Source: Gracilaria domingensis (Eukaryota; Rhodophyta; Florideophyceae; Gracilariales; Gracilariaceae). Taken from it: a stretch of 64,000 bases of DNA. Shown piece by piece: positions 32,132 to 44,000 of this stretch (position 1 is its first letter; every line of letters begins with the position of its first letter). Under the pieces are notes generated by a model, which worked only from the letters and a program-made list of their open reading frames with translations, made no database searches and had not been told where the DNA came from. The stretch spans positions 1 to 64,000 of the forward strand of contig VCMS01000284.1 of NCBI GenBank assembly GCA_022539475.1, in the 5' to 3' direction. Position numbers and translations under genes: made by a program.

Positions 32132-33565
32132 TCAGTTGGTTTCTTCAAAAGAACACAATCTTTGAGCTCGCTTCTTAAGTTCGCGCTTCTTAGCAGTGTA
32201 GAGATAGTCCTGTAGAAGCCCAGGGAGATCTTCGCTGATATTAACAGACGGCTCCCAAGTCCGGTCCATGTCATCTGGCAGACCTTCCCATTCAACAAGT
32301 ACCTCAACTCCAGTAGGCCCGTCTCTTATATCGCAGAGTCTTTTGGCAATTTGCACCTCAGCCTCATTTGATCGCGCGTATTCCAAAAGTTGTGGATTAA
32401 CATTTTGACCGTCTAGATCCACACGATATAGTATTAGTCGTGAGACATGCACGAGTTGTTTCTTCTTGTTGATCATATCTTCAACTTTAAAGATCCAATC
32501 TGACTTTGTTGAAATAAATCGCCGCGGACCTTTCCACTGGAATTGCAGCTTATGAGTGAGATTTGGACGCGCCTCTCGTACAAGGACAAAACAAGCAACA
32601 TCAATCTCGCTTCTGCGGACATTAGTCTTCTGGTTGTGTTGATCAATTTGCTTTCGACGACTTCCTGTGACATTATGCCAGACGTTCTTGTGCATTTCAT
32701 CAAGAGCTTCTTGCATTTCTTCTATGTTAATCAGCTGTCTCATTCGAAGCTCGTCTTGCGTAGTGGCGTGAACAAATTGATGTACAGGCCAGGCTCTCAT
32801 CAAGGGCCTAACCGATACATGACCTGTAAAGACTTCGAGGGAGGTTCTGTAGACCGTCGCGTTTTCTTCTGATCGTCTCCCTAACCTCTAGAGCGGTGCA
32901 TGGTTGAGAACGCTTTGGACGCTTTCAGCAACTCTTGTGCATTACTTCTGGTTCATCCGCCATTCAGAGAGCAAGGCCTTGCAGGCTCTTAATACCTCTC
33001 TACAGACTCTTTCAACTGATCCATTGCACCAAGGGGAGTACGGACTCGTGAAGTAGAGAGAGTATTGGAACTCTTCAGACAATAGGTTCAGTAACTGATT
33101 CTTGAAATGTGCACCTTGGTCTGTTACTAACCACTCCCATCCTCCGAATGAAGCGATCCACATGTTCAATGCTTCGGCGACTGTTGTACTGTCCGCCTTG
33201 ATACATGGCCAAAGCCAAACGTAAGAGGATAGATCATCTCGAATGATTAGTATGTATTTTTGCGTCGTTGTACTCTCTCCCATATAAAGAAAATCACAAT
33301 GCAGGATTTCGTTAGGGCGTGAGGCATGAAATGCATTTCCAAATGGTCTTGGGATACGCCCTCCCGCTCTTGAGATAAGGCAATGAATGCATCCGTTGAC
33401 AAAACGTCGGACATCTACTTTCTGAGATTTCCAAAACACTTGTTCTCGTAGGACGCTTAGCGTCGCATCGATACCTCGATGTCCACCGTGACCGCAGTTA
33501 GCTACTACCATGAACTTCAAAAGGAGTTCTTTGTCACTCTCTGGAACAAAAAAGGCTTCTTCCAC
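32132..33565 (-). pseudogene. Integrase and chromodomain of the short gypsy element
   Basis: The piece at 32942-33565 has the zinc site (GHGGHRG, CIHC) and the integrase triad regions HCDFLYMG, LVTDQGAHF and NGSVERVCRE. The piece at 32132-32803 continues with the integrase C-terminal domain (RRKQIDQHNQKTNVRRSEID, FQWKGPRRFI) and a chromodomain: AKRLCDIRDGPTG, VLVEWEGLPDDMDRTWEPSV. Stops and frame changes separate the pieces. The chromodomain keeps the TWEP Trp. Confidence 0.8.
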
Positions 33566-33589
33566 AAGCCATGTCAGTGTTTCGTCATC

Positions 33590-34680
33590 CTATCGGAGAT
33601 TTTTGCAATAATCTGCAGTTATTCCTGCCTCCTGTTGTGCATCTCGCACCATTTCAATTGTGGGCCATGGAAAGTCCTTCGAGGTTGGGACAATTTGTTG
33701 CGATTGGATCACCAGACTGTGTATAGAACCTAATTTCAATTGTGGACCAACTCTGTACGGTTTGGTCCAACGCGTTAGCATATCGGCGAAGATAATATCT
33801 TATTTAGTTCCCCAGCTATGTGTTCTATGTGATAGTCAAAGCGTGCCAAAAATAATGCCCATCGTTGTACTTTCGTCACTACATGCCGTCCGAGATTTGG
33901 CTCAAACGCATGAGGATTGAAGACAAAGAGCAAATTACGGTGGTCAGTGAAGATATAAACCGGGTTCTCTCCAAGAAAGAGGTAATCAAGTTTGCGAAAC
34001 ACCTGGTATATTGCATAAGCCTTTTTCTCCGGCGTGCTCCATCGTTGCTGTGCCGTGGAGAATGCTTGCCCAACGAACGCCAACGGAGTGTGTTGTTGCT
34101 CTGATAGGGGCTTATGGAAGTCGGAAGTAGGTACCTGTGTTAGAACACCCGACCAGTAACGATCCGAAGCATCCGTGAAAATGCATATTGTGTGATCAGG
34201 CTTAGGGTAGGAGAGGTGAACGGCTCGACGTAGTCTTTCTTGCAACGTCCTAAACGTTTGTTCATGTTGCCTACTCCACCCAATATCCTTCAGAGACACA
34301 TGCTGCACAGATTTCTTGGTACGCTTACCAGAAGTTTTGTATGCTTTCTCCAGTATCTCCGTGAAAGGCATTAACAACTTTGAGGCGTTCGGGATGCATT
34401 GCGACATCCACCGGACGCAGTGCACAAATTTACACAATTCTGCTGCAGTTTGTGGTTCTTCAATGTCTTTCAGAGCCTCCACTCGAGAGGGATCTAGACG
34501 ATAGCCGTTCTCATTGACTACGCGCCCACACCACTTAACCTCCTTCGTAGATAGAGAGCTCTTCTCAATAGAAATATAAAGGCCCTTCTCAACACAGATT
34601 TAGAAGAATCTCTCTAGTATATCCAGAAGTTCCTTCTCATCAGTTGCGTAGATAATGAAGTCATCAATCCAGAGCTTCAG
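33590..34680 (-). pseudogene. Reverse transcriptase end and RNase H of the short gypsy element
   Basis: Around 34640-34680 the minus strand encodes IDDFIIYATDEKELLDIL, the catalytic Asp pair and what follows, then KEVKWCGRVVNENGYRLDP. The main frame (33775-34482) carries CIFTDASDRYWSGVL and IFTDHRNLLFVFNPHAFEPNL, both RNase H motifs, and HIEHIAGELN. This RT subtype is common in oomycetes and algae. The N-terminal half of RT is absent: gag sequence stops where the IDD motif starts. Confidence 0.8.
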
Positions 34681-35071
34681 CGTCGTCGATGCTCATAAAC
34701 CATCTTGACGTCTTTGACGATTTTGTCCCAATGATCTACGCGAATCTTGTTCTCCGCTATTTTAGATCTTACAATGAGACAGGACTTGATCATGTCATCG
34801 GTTATGTCCTCTGAAGACTCCGCTTCCATGAATTTTCCTTCGATCATCGTCTCCAAAACGGTCTCAGTTACGCTCATTTTCCATGACACAGGAATGATGT
34901 TAAGGCATTTTTTATTCTTTTCAAGAATTTGCTCTTCATATCGCTTGCGTTTGCGAATGAACTGCGCAATTGAGGCCACATCAATCTGTTCCAATTGAGG
35001 AGCTTCAATTCCTACAACTGTAGTTTGGTGAACATGTGCTTCCGAATTGGTGCTGTTATCGTTTTCCGTCA
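34677..35071 (-). pseudogene. Gag N-terminal part of the short gypsy element
   Basis: An ATG near 35071 (MTENDNSTNSEAH) opens about 130 codons: LEQIDVASIAQFIRKRKRYE, VTETVLETMIEGKFM and SCLIVRSKIAENKIRVD. This resembles N-terminal gag of gypsy elements. It is cut where the RT sequence begins, so capsid and protease are missing. Confidence 0.65.
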
Positions 35072-35116
35072 TCCTTGAAAGCGAGGAATGCAAATCAATT
35101 TCGCGAAAGTTATAAC

Positions 35117-35335
35117 TATGCTGATCTGCAGACGTACGCCTTCTTCGAGATGCACGAAACACCAGAACGGCCACACACACAATCGGTGAGGATCCTCGTC
35201 CCCCTCCGATCGGTTCTGGCTTTATTGTTTTTCTGCACTGAAATGCTGACATCTCTCTAATTCGAACTACCTACACTGTCATCACGGCGCAGATGTTTCA
35301 GGACAAAACGCTGAAGCAGGCTCAAGATGGTTACA
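35117..35335 (-). repeat. 5' LTR of the short gypsy element
   Basis: Equal-length copy of 31894-32112. It supplies an in-frame ATG (35293) to the downstream host coding piece. The host frame resumes after GTCGT at 35336-35340. Confidence 0.88.
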
Positions 35336-36285
35336 GTCGTCATCAACGTCGCGTAAGTTCATTTTCCATTCTGGCACTCCTGGCTTTTCTTGCTCTCGAA
35401 ATCATTACATCGAATCTCAGTGAGCCCGCCGAGAGAAAGACTTTTGTTAATCAAAGTTTTGTTGCCGTCGATGGACTTGATCGTCGCAGGGGTCCGAATG
35501 GGCTGCAGATCGAAGAGGATTTCGTAACAATGCGATGCAATAACTTCCGAGCAGAAAATATCTTCTTCAAGGGTGGGAACTATAGCTTCGAGGAGAAGAG
35601 GGTGATATGCTCGGCTTCTGTTCTTGCGGAATTGAATCCAAATGTTATGAATGGGGAAATTCTACACAGAGCTCGACGACCCTCACCGGAGGAACCGAAT
35701 CCAAATCCTTTCCTTCAGTGCATTAATAGCGGCTGTGTGGCTTTTGAAACGGTTGCACAGGATTCCACGAAGAACCAGAGTGGTACTGTAATGAAGATGT
35801 CGCAAATATTCAGAGAACGTGGTCTTGAGAGTTTTCGCGCATCAGGGGCTCCAATCCAACTGGTAGAGGTTGTACTATTCTACTTCTCTGGACTCATCCC
35901 TTTGTTTGCTGAACGTGCGCGTGAAGTTCGTAACCGTAGAATTATTGATCCTATCGAACTGGTTAGACGCATTTTTTTGGGTTCTACGAAGACCTCATGC
36001 CCCTTTGACAAAGAATTGGGAGAGGCGACGAGCATTCCACTTGCACTTGTTGTCGTTGTCTCGGTCATCTGGCTTCTGTCCTTTGCAACCTACGTTTCAA
36101 GTTTCTTAATTCGTGCGAAAGTCTTCTATGACATAAGCAATCCAATTGATTGGATAATGCTGGCAAGGCAAAACGCTGATGAACATATTAAGGGGGACCC
36201 AGTTATCTCAGCGATATATGACGGAGGAATACATGTCGTTGAGGTGTCAGAATCGCAAAGAAGAAAAGAAGGAGATGGAAAATAA

Positions 36286-37769
36286 GAACCTTTTCATGAA
36301 GTGAAAATAGAAATAAAACTGCAGAGGTTTATGGAATACAGCTATAAGTTCCTTTCTGTTTCAAGTCTCAAGGGGCCGCCCTGTTGCAGCACTTTCTTGG
36401 GTTTGCGTAGTCCAACTGGGGCACTTCCCGGTATTTTCAATTTTTGTTTAACGCCAATCGTACTCAGATTGCTTGGTAAATTCAAAGCTTGTATTATCTC
36501 TACAAAAGTAGCGCAAAAACACGCATTTTTTGCATGCAATGCCTGCGACAGCAGAAACACAATGCAAACGGTTGACAGCTATAGTTCATTCTGCTAAATG
36601 AGGTTAATGAGTTGCTTCTCTAAAACAGTTTCCAAACATTTTTAGCATCACATGTTTGGCCTAGATGGACCGAAATCGATTTCCGCTATTTAAAATGGAC
36701 AATAATAGAGATTTAAAAAAATTGAACACAGCAAGAAAATTGCCGCGCCGTAATCCGCTCCCGGACTCTTTTCACTTAAATCTGAATTTTTAATTCGCTA
36801 AACATGAGCGAAACTTTTCATAAAACTTTTTCGCAGACAAAAAAAATCAACTTTTTATTTTTGCTCACTTTTGCCCTAAGCAACAAGTTTACGTTGAGTA
36901 ATGTTTTTGCAAATCGCGGTGTTCTTTTTACTGCAATTCACACCAACGAAAGAAAACAATATTTTGAAGACACGGAGAAAGTTCAAACACAGTCACAGGA
37001 TTCTGTAGCTTTACAAATTTGCGGTCGAAAGGTTCGTTTGGTACCTATTAAAAATAAATCTTTACCAGATTGTAATTAATGCATATAAGGTTTCTTCTTT
37101 TTAAATCAGTGCATGTACAGTTTTCCCGTAGAGTTAACGGAAAAGCACAACAGCAGAAACAAATCGCTTTTCATTCAACTCTGCTATTTTATAATCGGTC
37201 CGTAGTACTACTGCTGATATTCGGTTTCTTCTCTGTCTTTCTGAATTGAAGACATTCCGCAGAACAGAATGTTCTGCGCGGCATTGAAGATATAAAACAA
37301 ATTTGCGTGGGATATATTACGTTAAAGAAATAGTTTTCAAATTTGTGATCTGCTCTCAGCTTTGCTCGGGGTCAACGTTAACCAAAGCTACACTAATTTA
37401 CGAAACATTTGAGAGTTGATTATGACGAAATGCTTCTGGTTCCCCTGTAATGCATGGAGCATGCTGCTGGACAACTAAATGTTAAGTACGCCGTTTGCGA
37501 CGGCGGCCGCCAGTCTTGGCGTCGGTTCGAAGCTCCAACACCTTGCAGCTACAAGCGCTTTTTCGAAACATATATTATAAAGGGTTGAACACACTACAGA
37601 GAACCTGGAAAGAGAGCCGGAGTTACTCAGCGGTTTTTCCATATACATGGTAATCCAGTTTTGGAGGTGAAATATAATGTTGTTGGCAATAAAGCTTTTA
37701 CTTCAGAGCAGATTAAAACAGTGCTAGGTAATTAGAAAAAGCAAAGCGTCATGTCGTTATAAACCTTTA
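36286..37769. other. AT-rich intergenic region with one small possible gene
   Basis: The only candidate is a plus-strand ATG frame at 36804-37079 (91 aa) with a signal-like stretch INFLFLLTFALSNKFTLSNVFA. Codon bias is weak and no family is recognised. The rest shows no gene. Confidence 0.35.
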
Positions 37770-38342
37770 TCATTCGTGATAAAGGGCGATATGGACGTCA
37801 ATCTCCTCCTCACAGCTTACGACAGTTCCGCAAATATGACAAAATGGCACCCCCTCATGAACGAGGGCGAGGTGAACTGCCACTTCTTCAACACAGCTAA
37901 CCCTTAAACCGCAGATTGAACACGCTGGCTGGATGCCTGACCTCGTACGGGAAGGCCCTCCCCAGGCTTCGGCCGCAGAAGCAGCTGCAGCCGCATCACC
38001 AGCAGCAGTTGCAATCTCAGCCGTCAATTGTGTGTTGGCTTGCGCAAAAGGCTGGATTCGCTGCGAGTAACTATTGTTTTGACTCCGTCGCGGCTGGTTA
38101 GCAGAACCGGCCCTAGATCGCGAGGCAGAGGCAGATGAAGAAGATTGTGCTGCCGACCTCCTCCTTCTCCTCGTCTGCTTCTTAGGTTTTGATATTTCTG
38201 ACGGGATGGAGTTCTTTGAACACCGTGGTGGCTTCCTTCTGTCACCACCTGAAGAAGCGGGATGGCTAGACATGGTGTTCGAGTAGTCTTCTAATTGGAT
38301 TTCCTCGTTTGGTTTTCTTAAGCAATGACAATTGGAACTCAT
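37770..38342 (-). CDS. Protein with two C-terminal C2H2 zinc fingers (190 aa)
   Basis: ATG at 38342 (MSSNCHCLRK), stop at 37770. Residues about 50-80 are strongly basic (KKQTRRRRRSAAQSS), a likely nuclear localisation signal. Residues 80-135 are Ser/Ala-rich low complexity. The last 50 residues form two closely similar fingers, CSICGLRVSCVEEVAVHLALVH and CHICGTVVSCEEEIDVHIALYH, each C-x2-C-x12-H-x4-H. The acidic EE in the helix is unusual for DNA contact, so RNA or protein binding is as likely. The second finger ends one residue before the stop. Confidence 0.65.
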   Translation of the reverse strand: MSSNCHCLRKPNEEIQLEDYSNTMSSHPASSGGDRRKPPRCSKNSIPSEISKPKKQTRRRRRSAAQSSSSASASRSRAGSANQPRRSQNNSYSQRIQPFAQANTQLTAEIATAAGDAAAAASAAEAWGGPSRTRSGIQPACSICGLRVSCVEEVAVHLALVHEGVPFCHICGTVVSCEEEIDVHIALYHE

Positions 38343-38880
38343 GAATCACTTAGCAGATGTGTTTCATGTTGTTTGTTTCTGTCATTTTCGATGAGGGGCA
38401 CCCCGTTTCTGGCACTATCGGTGGGTGCGAGAACGAGCAAAGGCAATGGAAATGAACTGCCTTTCCTCTTTCATAATGTACGGAGCGGACTAAACCCTGT
38501 TTCAAGTGTATATGAATCTTATCAGAGATTATATAAACCGCTATGGCGGGATAGAAGGTGCCAAAAAAAATACGCCTCGCAGTGAATCATTCCGCTGCTT
38601 TTGCCCTCATGAGCTCTTGCTCTTTACTTTCTTTCTCTATCTTTTCGTAAAACAAGCTTTTAGTTGAGCGTAATTTCTCCCGTGCTGCTTGGGGTTTCGT
38701 TTTGGTTCTTCCAGCAGAAACTGGGTGGAATGCTAAATATTTCAGGATGTATTTTGCTGGATCTATTTTGAAGTATTTGTTCGTTATGTTCTCGTGAAAA
38801 TGTTTTTCATCGCGACGCAACGGTTGTCACCAAGACGATGATAGATTGAAATCATTAGGAGGGTACTTCAAAGTACAAAA

Positions 38881-39174
38881 ATGGAGTGGGAAGCTGATTC
38901 AATTTGGCGAATATCTCTATTGTTCTTGTTTTTTTTACTTAACGGTTTGGGGCACTTGGAATACGATACTGCTCTTCCAGACTCACGTTCTGTGAGTACG
39001 ATCTGCGACACCCATCCACTCAGAAGGGTAGGGCTTGTGGGCATCATTGGAGATAGGCATAGAGCAAAAAAGCATGCCTCGAAGGCCAGTAAGTGTTTGA
39101 ATTTCATCTGCGCCTGTAGCTACTGCAATTGTAGACTGCATCACATCTGGACACGAGTACAACGGTACAAGTAA
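38881..39174 (+). CDS. Possible small secreted or membrane protein (97 aa)
   Basis: ATG at 38881 begins MEWEADSIWRISLLFLFFLLNGLG, a hydrophobic stretch fitting a signal anchor. The C-terminal part is Cys/His-rich (CLNFICACSYCNCRLHH). A GTAAGTG near 39089 could be a splice donor, in which case the Cys-rich end is intronic. No family is recognised. Confidence 0.3.
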   Translation: MEWEADSIWRISLLFLFFLLNGLGHLEYDTALPDSRSVSTICDTHPLRRVGLVGIIGDRHRAKKHASKASKCLNFICACSYCNCRLHHIWTRVQRYK

Positions 39175-39249
39175 GGTTACGTGTGCACCATGCGAAAGGC
39201 GGAATCAGTAATTTTTGTATACGCAACAAGTGTAGGATCGACTGTAATG

Positions 39250-39700
39250 TACCGAAGACACACGGTGATGATGATGATGCGTATTACGCGTTGCGCCCGT
39301 GCCGAGATGTCGCGCTGCGCGACTCGCAGGCCAGCCAGCACCGGCACTCGGGCTCGGGGCGACGGCCGCGGTTACTCGCCACGATCGCGGCCGCCGCGGC
39401 CATGCACCAAGTCGCTGCCAATCCGGAACGTTTGCAGACATCCGTCGCCCTCGCTCGCATGCGCGCCGCCCAGCTAGCGCAGCGGCACACCGTTTGCGCC
39501 ATGCGGACTGCGCGCGGACGTTGGCGTTCCACTCCAAGCAGCAGTCCTATCAGCCGCAGCCCGCCGCACGCAGCGCCGCGCACTTTCGCCCGGGGCAGTC
39601 GCGATCGCGCGCGCAGACGCCGCCGCACGTGCGCGCGCGCACCGCGACGGCGGTGAGTCGGTTGCGACCGACGCGAAAAGAAGAGCTTTCTGCATGGAGC
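39250..39700. other. Strongly GC-rich island
   Basis: Base composition changes sharply to GC- and CpG-rich sequence (for example CGCGGCCGCCGCGGCC-like runs), leaving overlapping open frames on both strands. Those frames are Arg/Ala-rich and mirror each other, as expected from composition alone, so I do not call a gene. It precedes the decayed WD40 tail. Confidence 0.45.
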
Positions 39701-40099
39701 CGGCGCAGAAAACGGCGTCCACGCGATTGCGACTTGCGTGCTTTCTGATGAGTATGAGCTGCACACGGAACGCAACAGGCTTCTCCCGGATCATGCGTAC
39801 CACACAGTCCGCAGGGTCTCCTCCTGCTTTGGTACGTGCTCACACGGGCCGCTGCGTCTTGAGTATGGACATGAAAATCTTCAACGCGTGTAGATAGCAC
39901 GGCACGAGGCCAAGTGGGCATACGCGCGCGCATTGGAGGAGCCGGAGCTTGGTAGACTATCTCGTCACTCACGTTTACCGCCTGTTGCCTAGTGTCGCGA
40001 GCTGAATCCGGCGCTTTGTGAGGCATGGGATGCGTGAGAAAGCATGACCTGTCGTAGATTCAGCCCACCATCCATATATCAACTTCGGTCACGTTCCCA

Positions 40100-40990
40100 A
40101 GCGCGTGCTCAAAGCGGCAACGCACAACTAACGTTGTCGTATGCCAAGTCGCCTAACTCTCTCCCATTGCCGCTCACAGCCATGCACTCCCGACGTTTCT
40201 GTGTGACCGTGGATCGTCTGCACAACGGCGTTACCGCTCTCAAGGTACCACACAAGCATCAACCCGTCTTCTGAGTCGAACCACGAAGTGCGTACCCATC
40301 CGTGCTCGCTGCCGCGCGCTTTATCCCGTCTCCGAGATCAGGAAGCGGTGCAACGAATGAATGCTTAACGGCTTGGAACCTTTGAGAGTTCCACACACGC
40401 AGATCCACACATGCACCAACGCATCTCGCCAGCCTGACACGAAGCGACTTTTGCTAACACTTCATGCCCCTCCCCACCCTTCTATTCTGCACAGCTCCGA
40501 CCCAACAAAACCCGTTCTCGAAGCGCTCGCTCGTAGAGAAAAATGCCCGACATGTCAATCGGAATCTCTGCCACCACGTCCCCATGCACACTGTATGGCT
40601 TCCATGCGCATGAAATCCAGTGTGACGCCAAACCCCAGTCCAATCTGGCTTGATCATGTACCTCTCGTTACCATTCGCATGCGGGCCGCATTGCTTTTCC
40701 GCCAAAGTCATGTCGGATCGACGTGCGGATGTTTTCAAACCCGCAATCGGGACAGTCACGTCCTGCAGCAGCCGTCGTGGGAACCGGATCGTGGCATGTG
40801 GAGCGAAAATTCGCGACAAGCCGAGCAGCTGCCGCGATGAACGAATGCGCGGATCGCAAGGACGCTCGAGTCGCTCGTGGTACATGCGCGTCGGGCTTTG
40901 CTTCCATGATTGCTTCTCTCCGTCAACACGGCTGGCGGTGCAGAGGCCATAAGGAAAATAGTTAGCGAGAGCGAATGGCGCGCAAAGCAT
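40100..40990 (-). pseudogene. Decayed WD40 tail and spacer of a lost receptor copy (A)
   Basis: Around 40190-40260 the sequence follows a WD40 repeat of the neighbouring genes almost base for base (TGTGTGACCGTGGA..., then ACGGCGTTACCGCTCTCAAGG). At 40395-40450 it encodes RFVSGWRDALVHVW. From about 40470 to 40990 it aligns with 52470-53090, the spacer downstream of the second receptor gene. No open frame remains. Confidence 0.65.
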
Positions 40991-41010
40991 GGGAAGCGAT
41001 GGCCGGAAAG

Positions 41011-44000
41011 TCAGCGCATAATACGACACCAGAGGTTGTCACGCGTGAAGTACAAATCACCACCCCATCGGTTGCCCACCGCGCGTTCGCAGGTGCCCAG
41101 CACAATCTCAGAGCCGTCCGCCGCGACGTCGCGCACCTCCCGCTGCGATGGGCTCCACCGACTGTCGGTAGACCACGTGAGATCGAGCGCGTCGATGGTA
41201 CGCTGCCACGCGGCGTCACGTGACGTGAGGATAGTGAAACCACCAAAGCTCAACATCCACAGTCGTTGCATTTCTTCGTCTTCCGACACAACATGGCTGC
41301 AGTCTGCGTTTAAGGCCACACGGTACACCCGGCCTGCGTGCCCTCGGAGCGGCTGCCCGACGGGGTTGCCGCTATCAGCGTCCCATACACGCACAGTCGA
41401 GTCATCTGAGCCAGACACTATCCGAGTGCCGTTCTCACTCAAAGCTACGCAGGACACCGGCTCCGTGTGACCTACGAGCGGCCGCTGTGAGGCGATGGCG
41501 CCTTCACCGTTCCACACACGGGCCGGCTCTGTGTGACCTACGAGCGGCCGCCAGGAGGCGATGCCGCTTTCTAAGTCCCACACACGCACCGTGGAGTCCA
41601 TTGAGCCTGAGGCAATGCGCGTGCCGTCTGCGTTCACAGCCACGCACATCACAGACTCTGTGTGACCTTTGAGTAGCTTCCCGACGACGTTGGCGCTTGC
41701 AGCGTCCCACACAAACAGAGATCCCTTCCGCGAACCAGACAGAATGCGAGTTCCATCCTCGTTTACAGCCACGCAGCTCATAGGCATATGTAGATCATAT
41801 GCAGCTTTGTAATATGCGTATACGGGGTTATGTGCGACGGCGTTGTGGCATGTAGCGTCCCACACACACACCGTCCTGTCCAAAGAGCCTGACACGATTT
41901 GAGTGCCGTCTGCGCTTACGGAAACGCACGTCACAGATTCTGTGTGACCTCTTAGATCTCTGAGGTGGAGGGGACCCATGAGGCCATAAGAGTCAGGAAT
42001 ACTTATTTTTCCGCTTTTGAAGCCACACACGACGGGGTTTCCGTTGGCGTTTACAGCCAAGCACGTCATCTCGTCTCTAAAACTTTGAAGCGGCGTCGGT
42101 TTCCCAACGGCGTTTCCCCTTTCTAGGTCCCAAAAAAGCACCATGCCTCCAACATCCAACCAATGTTTCAAGCTGCTAATTGAGCCGAAACGAAGCGTTT
42201 TTCCAATAGTGATAGAAGTAGAGCTGGCAACCGAGCCGGCCACGATGCGATTGCCGTCCGCGTTTGCAGCCACGCATATCACCTGAGCTGTATGACCACG
42301 GAGCGGCTGCCCCACCTCCTTTCCGCTAATTGTGTCCCACAGCTGAATAGTATGACCTTGTGTCTCGCACGCAAGCAGAGCTCCATCGGCGCAAAAGTCG
42401 ATGAATCGCACGTGATTTGCACAGTCGTGTGCTACAATTTTCTCGCAAACTTTTGTCTCTCTGTTCCATACATAAATGCCCCCATCATCATGAACAGTTA
42501 CAACCCTACTTTGATCCGATAAGAACGAAGCACACTCGATACTTCCAACCTTCTGTCCGCTCTTCTCAAATTGCTCTTCTGTGTAGTAGTCACTCGACGA
42601 TTCGTATCTTCCCACATACATGATATTGTCATCCATGCCAAGCGACAACACCCAAATAGCTTCAGGCTCTATGCGCGTGCACAACACCTTACCCGCGACG
42701 CTGAGAACTCGAAGTGCATCACGACCCGCCTGTGCCAACACTCCTTCAGATGCTCTTAGCCATGGCTTCGGTGCACTCCTCTCCATCTTTTTCACGAACT
42801 CCCTCGTTAGCTCGTTCAGCGTTGCGTGCCACAGCAACCGCCCATGCACTTGAAACCAACCCTCTTCCTCACGCCGGTTCTTATTCACAAACAATGCAGA
42901 CAGTCTGGAAGCTCGTCCAATCATTTCCAAATGCTCCTTTCGCGGAGTCGATATCCAAGGATAATCGCTGCATACTTCTTTCCCATGACCCAAGTCGTCT
43001 TCCACACTAGGGATTCCGCCCTCAACAAGTCGCTTCACAATCCACTGCGGTTGTGACAGTAACCACACCAACTGCTCTCCATATCCTGCGTTTCGTAGTA
43101 ATCTACAAAGGTTGTTGTGCATATACCCGTCATCTCTATCATTCCACCACTCGTGAAGAAGCTCCTGTCGCGTAGTGCCGTGATCTTGTACGGATGGCAA
43201 CTCATCATCTACCCTCTTCATTCCATTAGACAACAAATAATTCCACACAAGCGTTTTAAAGAACACGCTTCTCTCACTCGCTCCTCCAGCTTTGCGCTTA
43301 GCGATATCTAGTATCAAGTCATGCAACTTGACAGAGACAGAACCATCGATTATCGACTGTTGCAAAATGGAAACATCAGCAAACGATTTGACCACACTTC
43401 TGGTCGCTCGTATAGTGTCAAACTTCCATAGCTTTTGCAGCATCCCTACAGGCACAGATTGCTGCTTTTGAAGCACACAAAAACTCCGAAACCAGTACTC
43501 AAACTTTTCATGTCCATGGCGTTTCTTAAGGACTTGAAGAGATAACTCCACAATCTTTGATAGTATACCATAAGCATCAGATTCCTCTTCCATCAAATCC
43601 TTTCGTTGCCATACAACGTCAAGATGAAACTCTGACCATGCGTTCTCCCGAGGCAAGCAGTCTCGTGCATACTCCCCCACCGAACTCCCAACAATGCCAA
43701 GCCCAAGAGGAAGCCCTTGGCACAATGTCAGAAAATATTTGAATGCTTCTTCATTCTTATCCTTCAGCACCGCACTTTGATCAAAGCCCGCGTGCTTCAT
43801 CAACATTTGCCGCGCCAGTTCTCCAAGCGCCTCCTTTTCCGTGAACTCAATTACTCTGTTTGCCCGCTTTAGAAAATGTTTGTCTCTCGTTGTGTATATC
43901 ATTCTACTCTTCTCGTTCACCATCAGTCCAAGATCTGTCAACAAGCGACAATCTATTCCATTCAACTCCCAAATATCATCTACAAGCAACAAGCATGCCT

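Larger units (their letters stand above)
31894..35335 (-). mobile_element. Short internally deleted gypsy/chromodomain retrotransposon
   Basis: Bounded by 219-bp direct repeats (31894-32112 and 35117-35335) that differ at about three positions, with a 5-bp GTCGT duplication, so insertion is fairly recent. On the minus strand it holds the start of gag, then, after a deletion near 34680, the second half of reverse transcriptase, RNase H, integrase and a chromodomain. At 3.4 kb it lacks capsid end, protease and the RT fingers, so it can only have moved with help, or was deleted after insertion. Confidence 0.9.
31738..36285 (+). pseudogene. Host membrane-protein gene interrupted by an LTR retrotransposon
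   Basis: Exon-like parts 31738-31893 (52 codons, ATG) and 35341-36285 (314 codons, TAA) are in the same frame once the element 31894-35335 and one copy of its GTCGT duplication are removed. The combined 366-residue protein has a hydrophobic N-terminus (YVSLIISLSSLFAELALL), a second segment (SFSILALLAFLALEII) and a C-proximal membrane segment (IPLALVVVVSVIWLLSF). Between them lies a domain of about 200 residues with several Cys and an N-glycosylation-like NYS. I do not recognise the family. A truncated product starting at an ATG inside the right LTR (35293) remains possible. Confidence 0.75.

Noticed and set aside
35293-36285. The 330-codon ATG frame as a native gene
   Set aside because: Its first 16 codons are LTR sequence. 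The native start is at 31738, before the insertion.
36804-37079. A confident small secreted-protein gene
   Set aside because: It has an ATG and a signal-like stretch, but AT-rich composition produces such stretches easily and no support from homology is visible; kept only as a remark.
39200-39800. Arg/Ala-rich frames in the GC island as a protein gene
   Set aside because: Similar-length frames exist on both strands in several phases, as expected from GC-rich DNA lacking stops.
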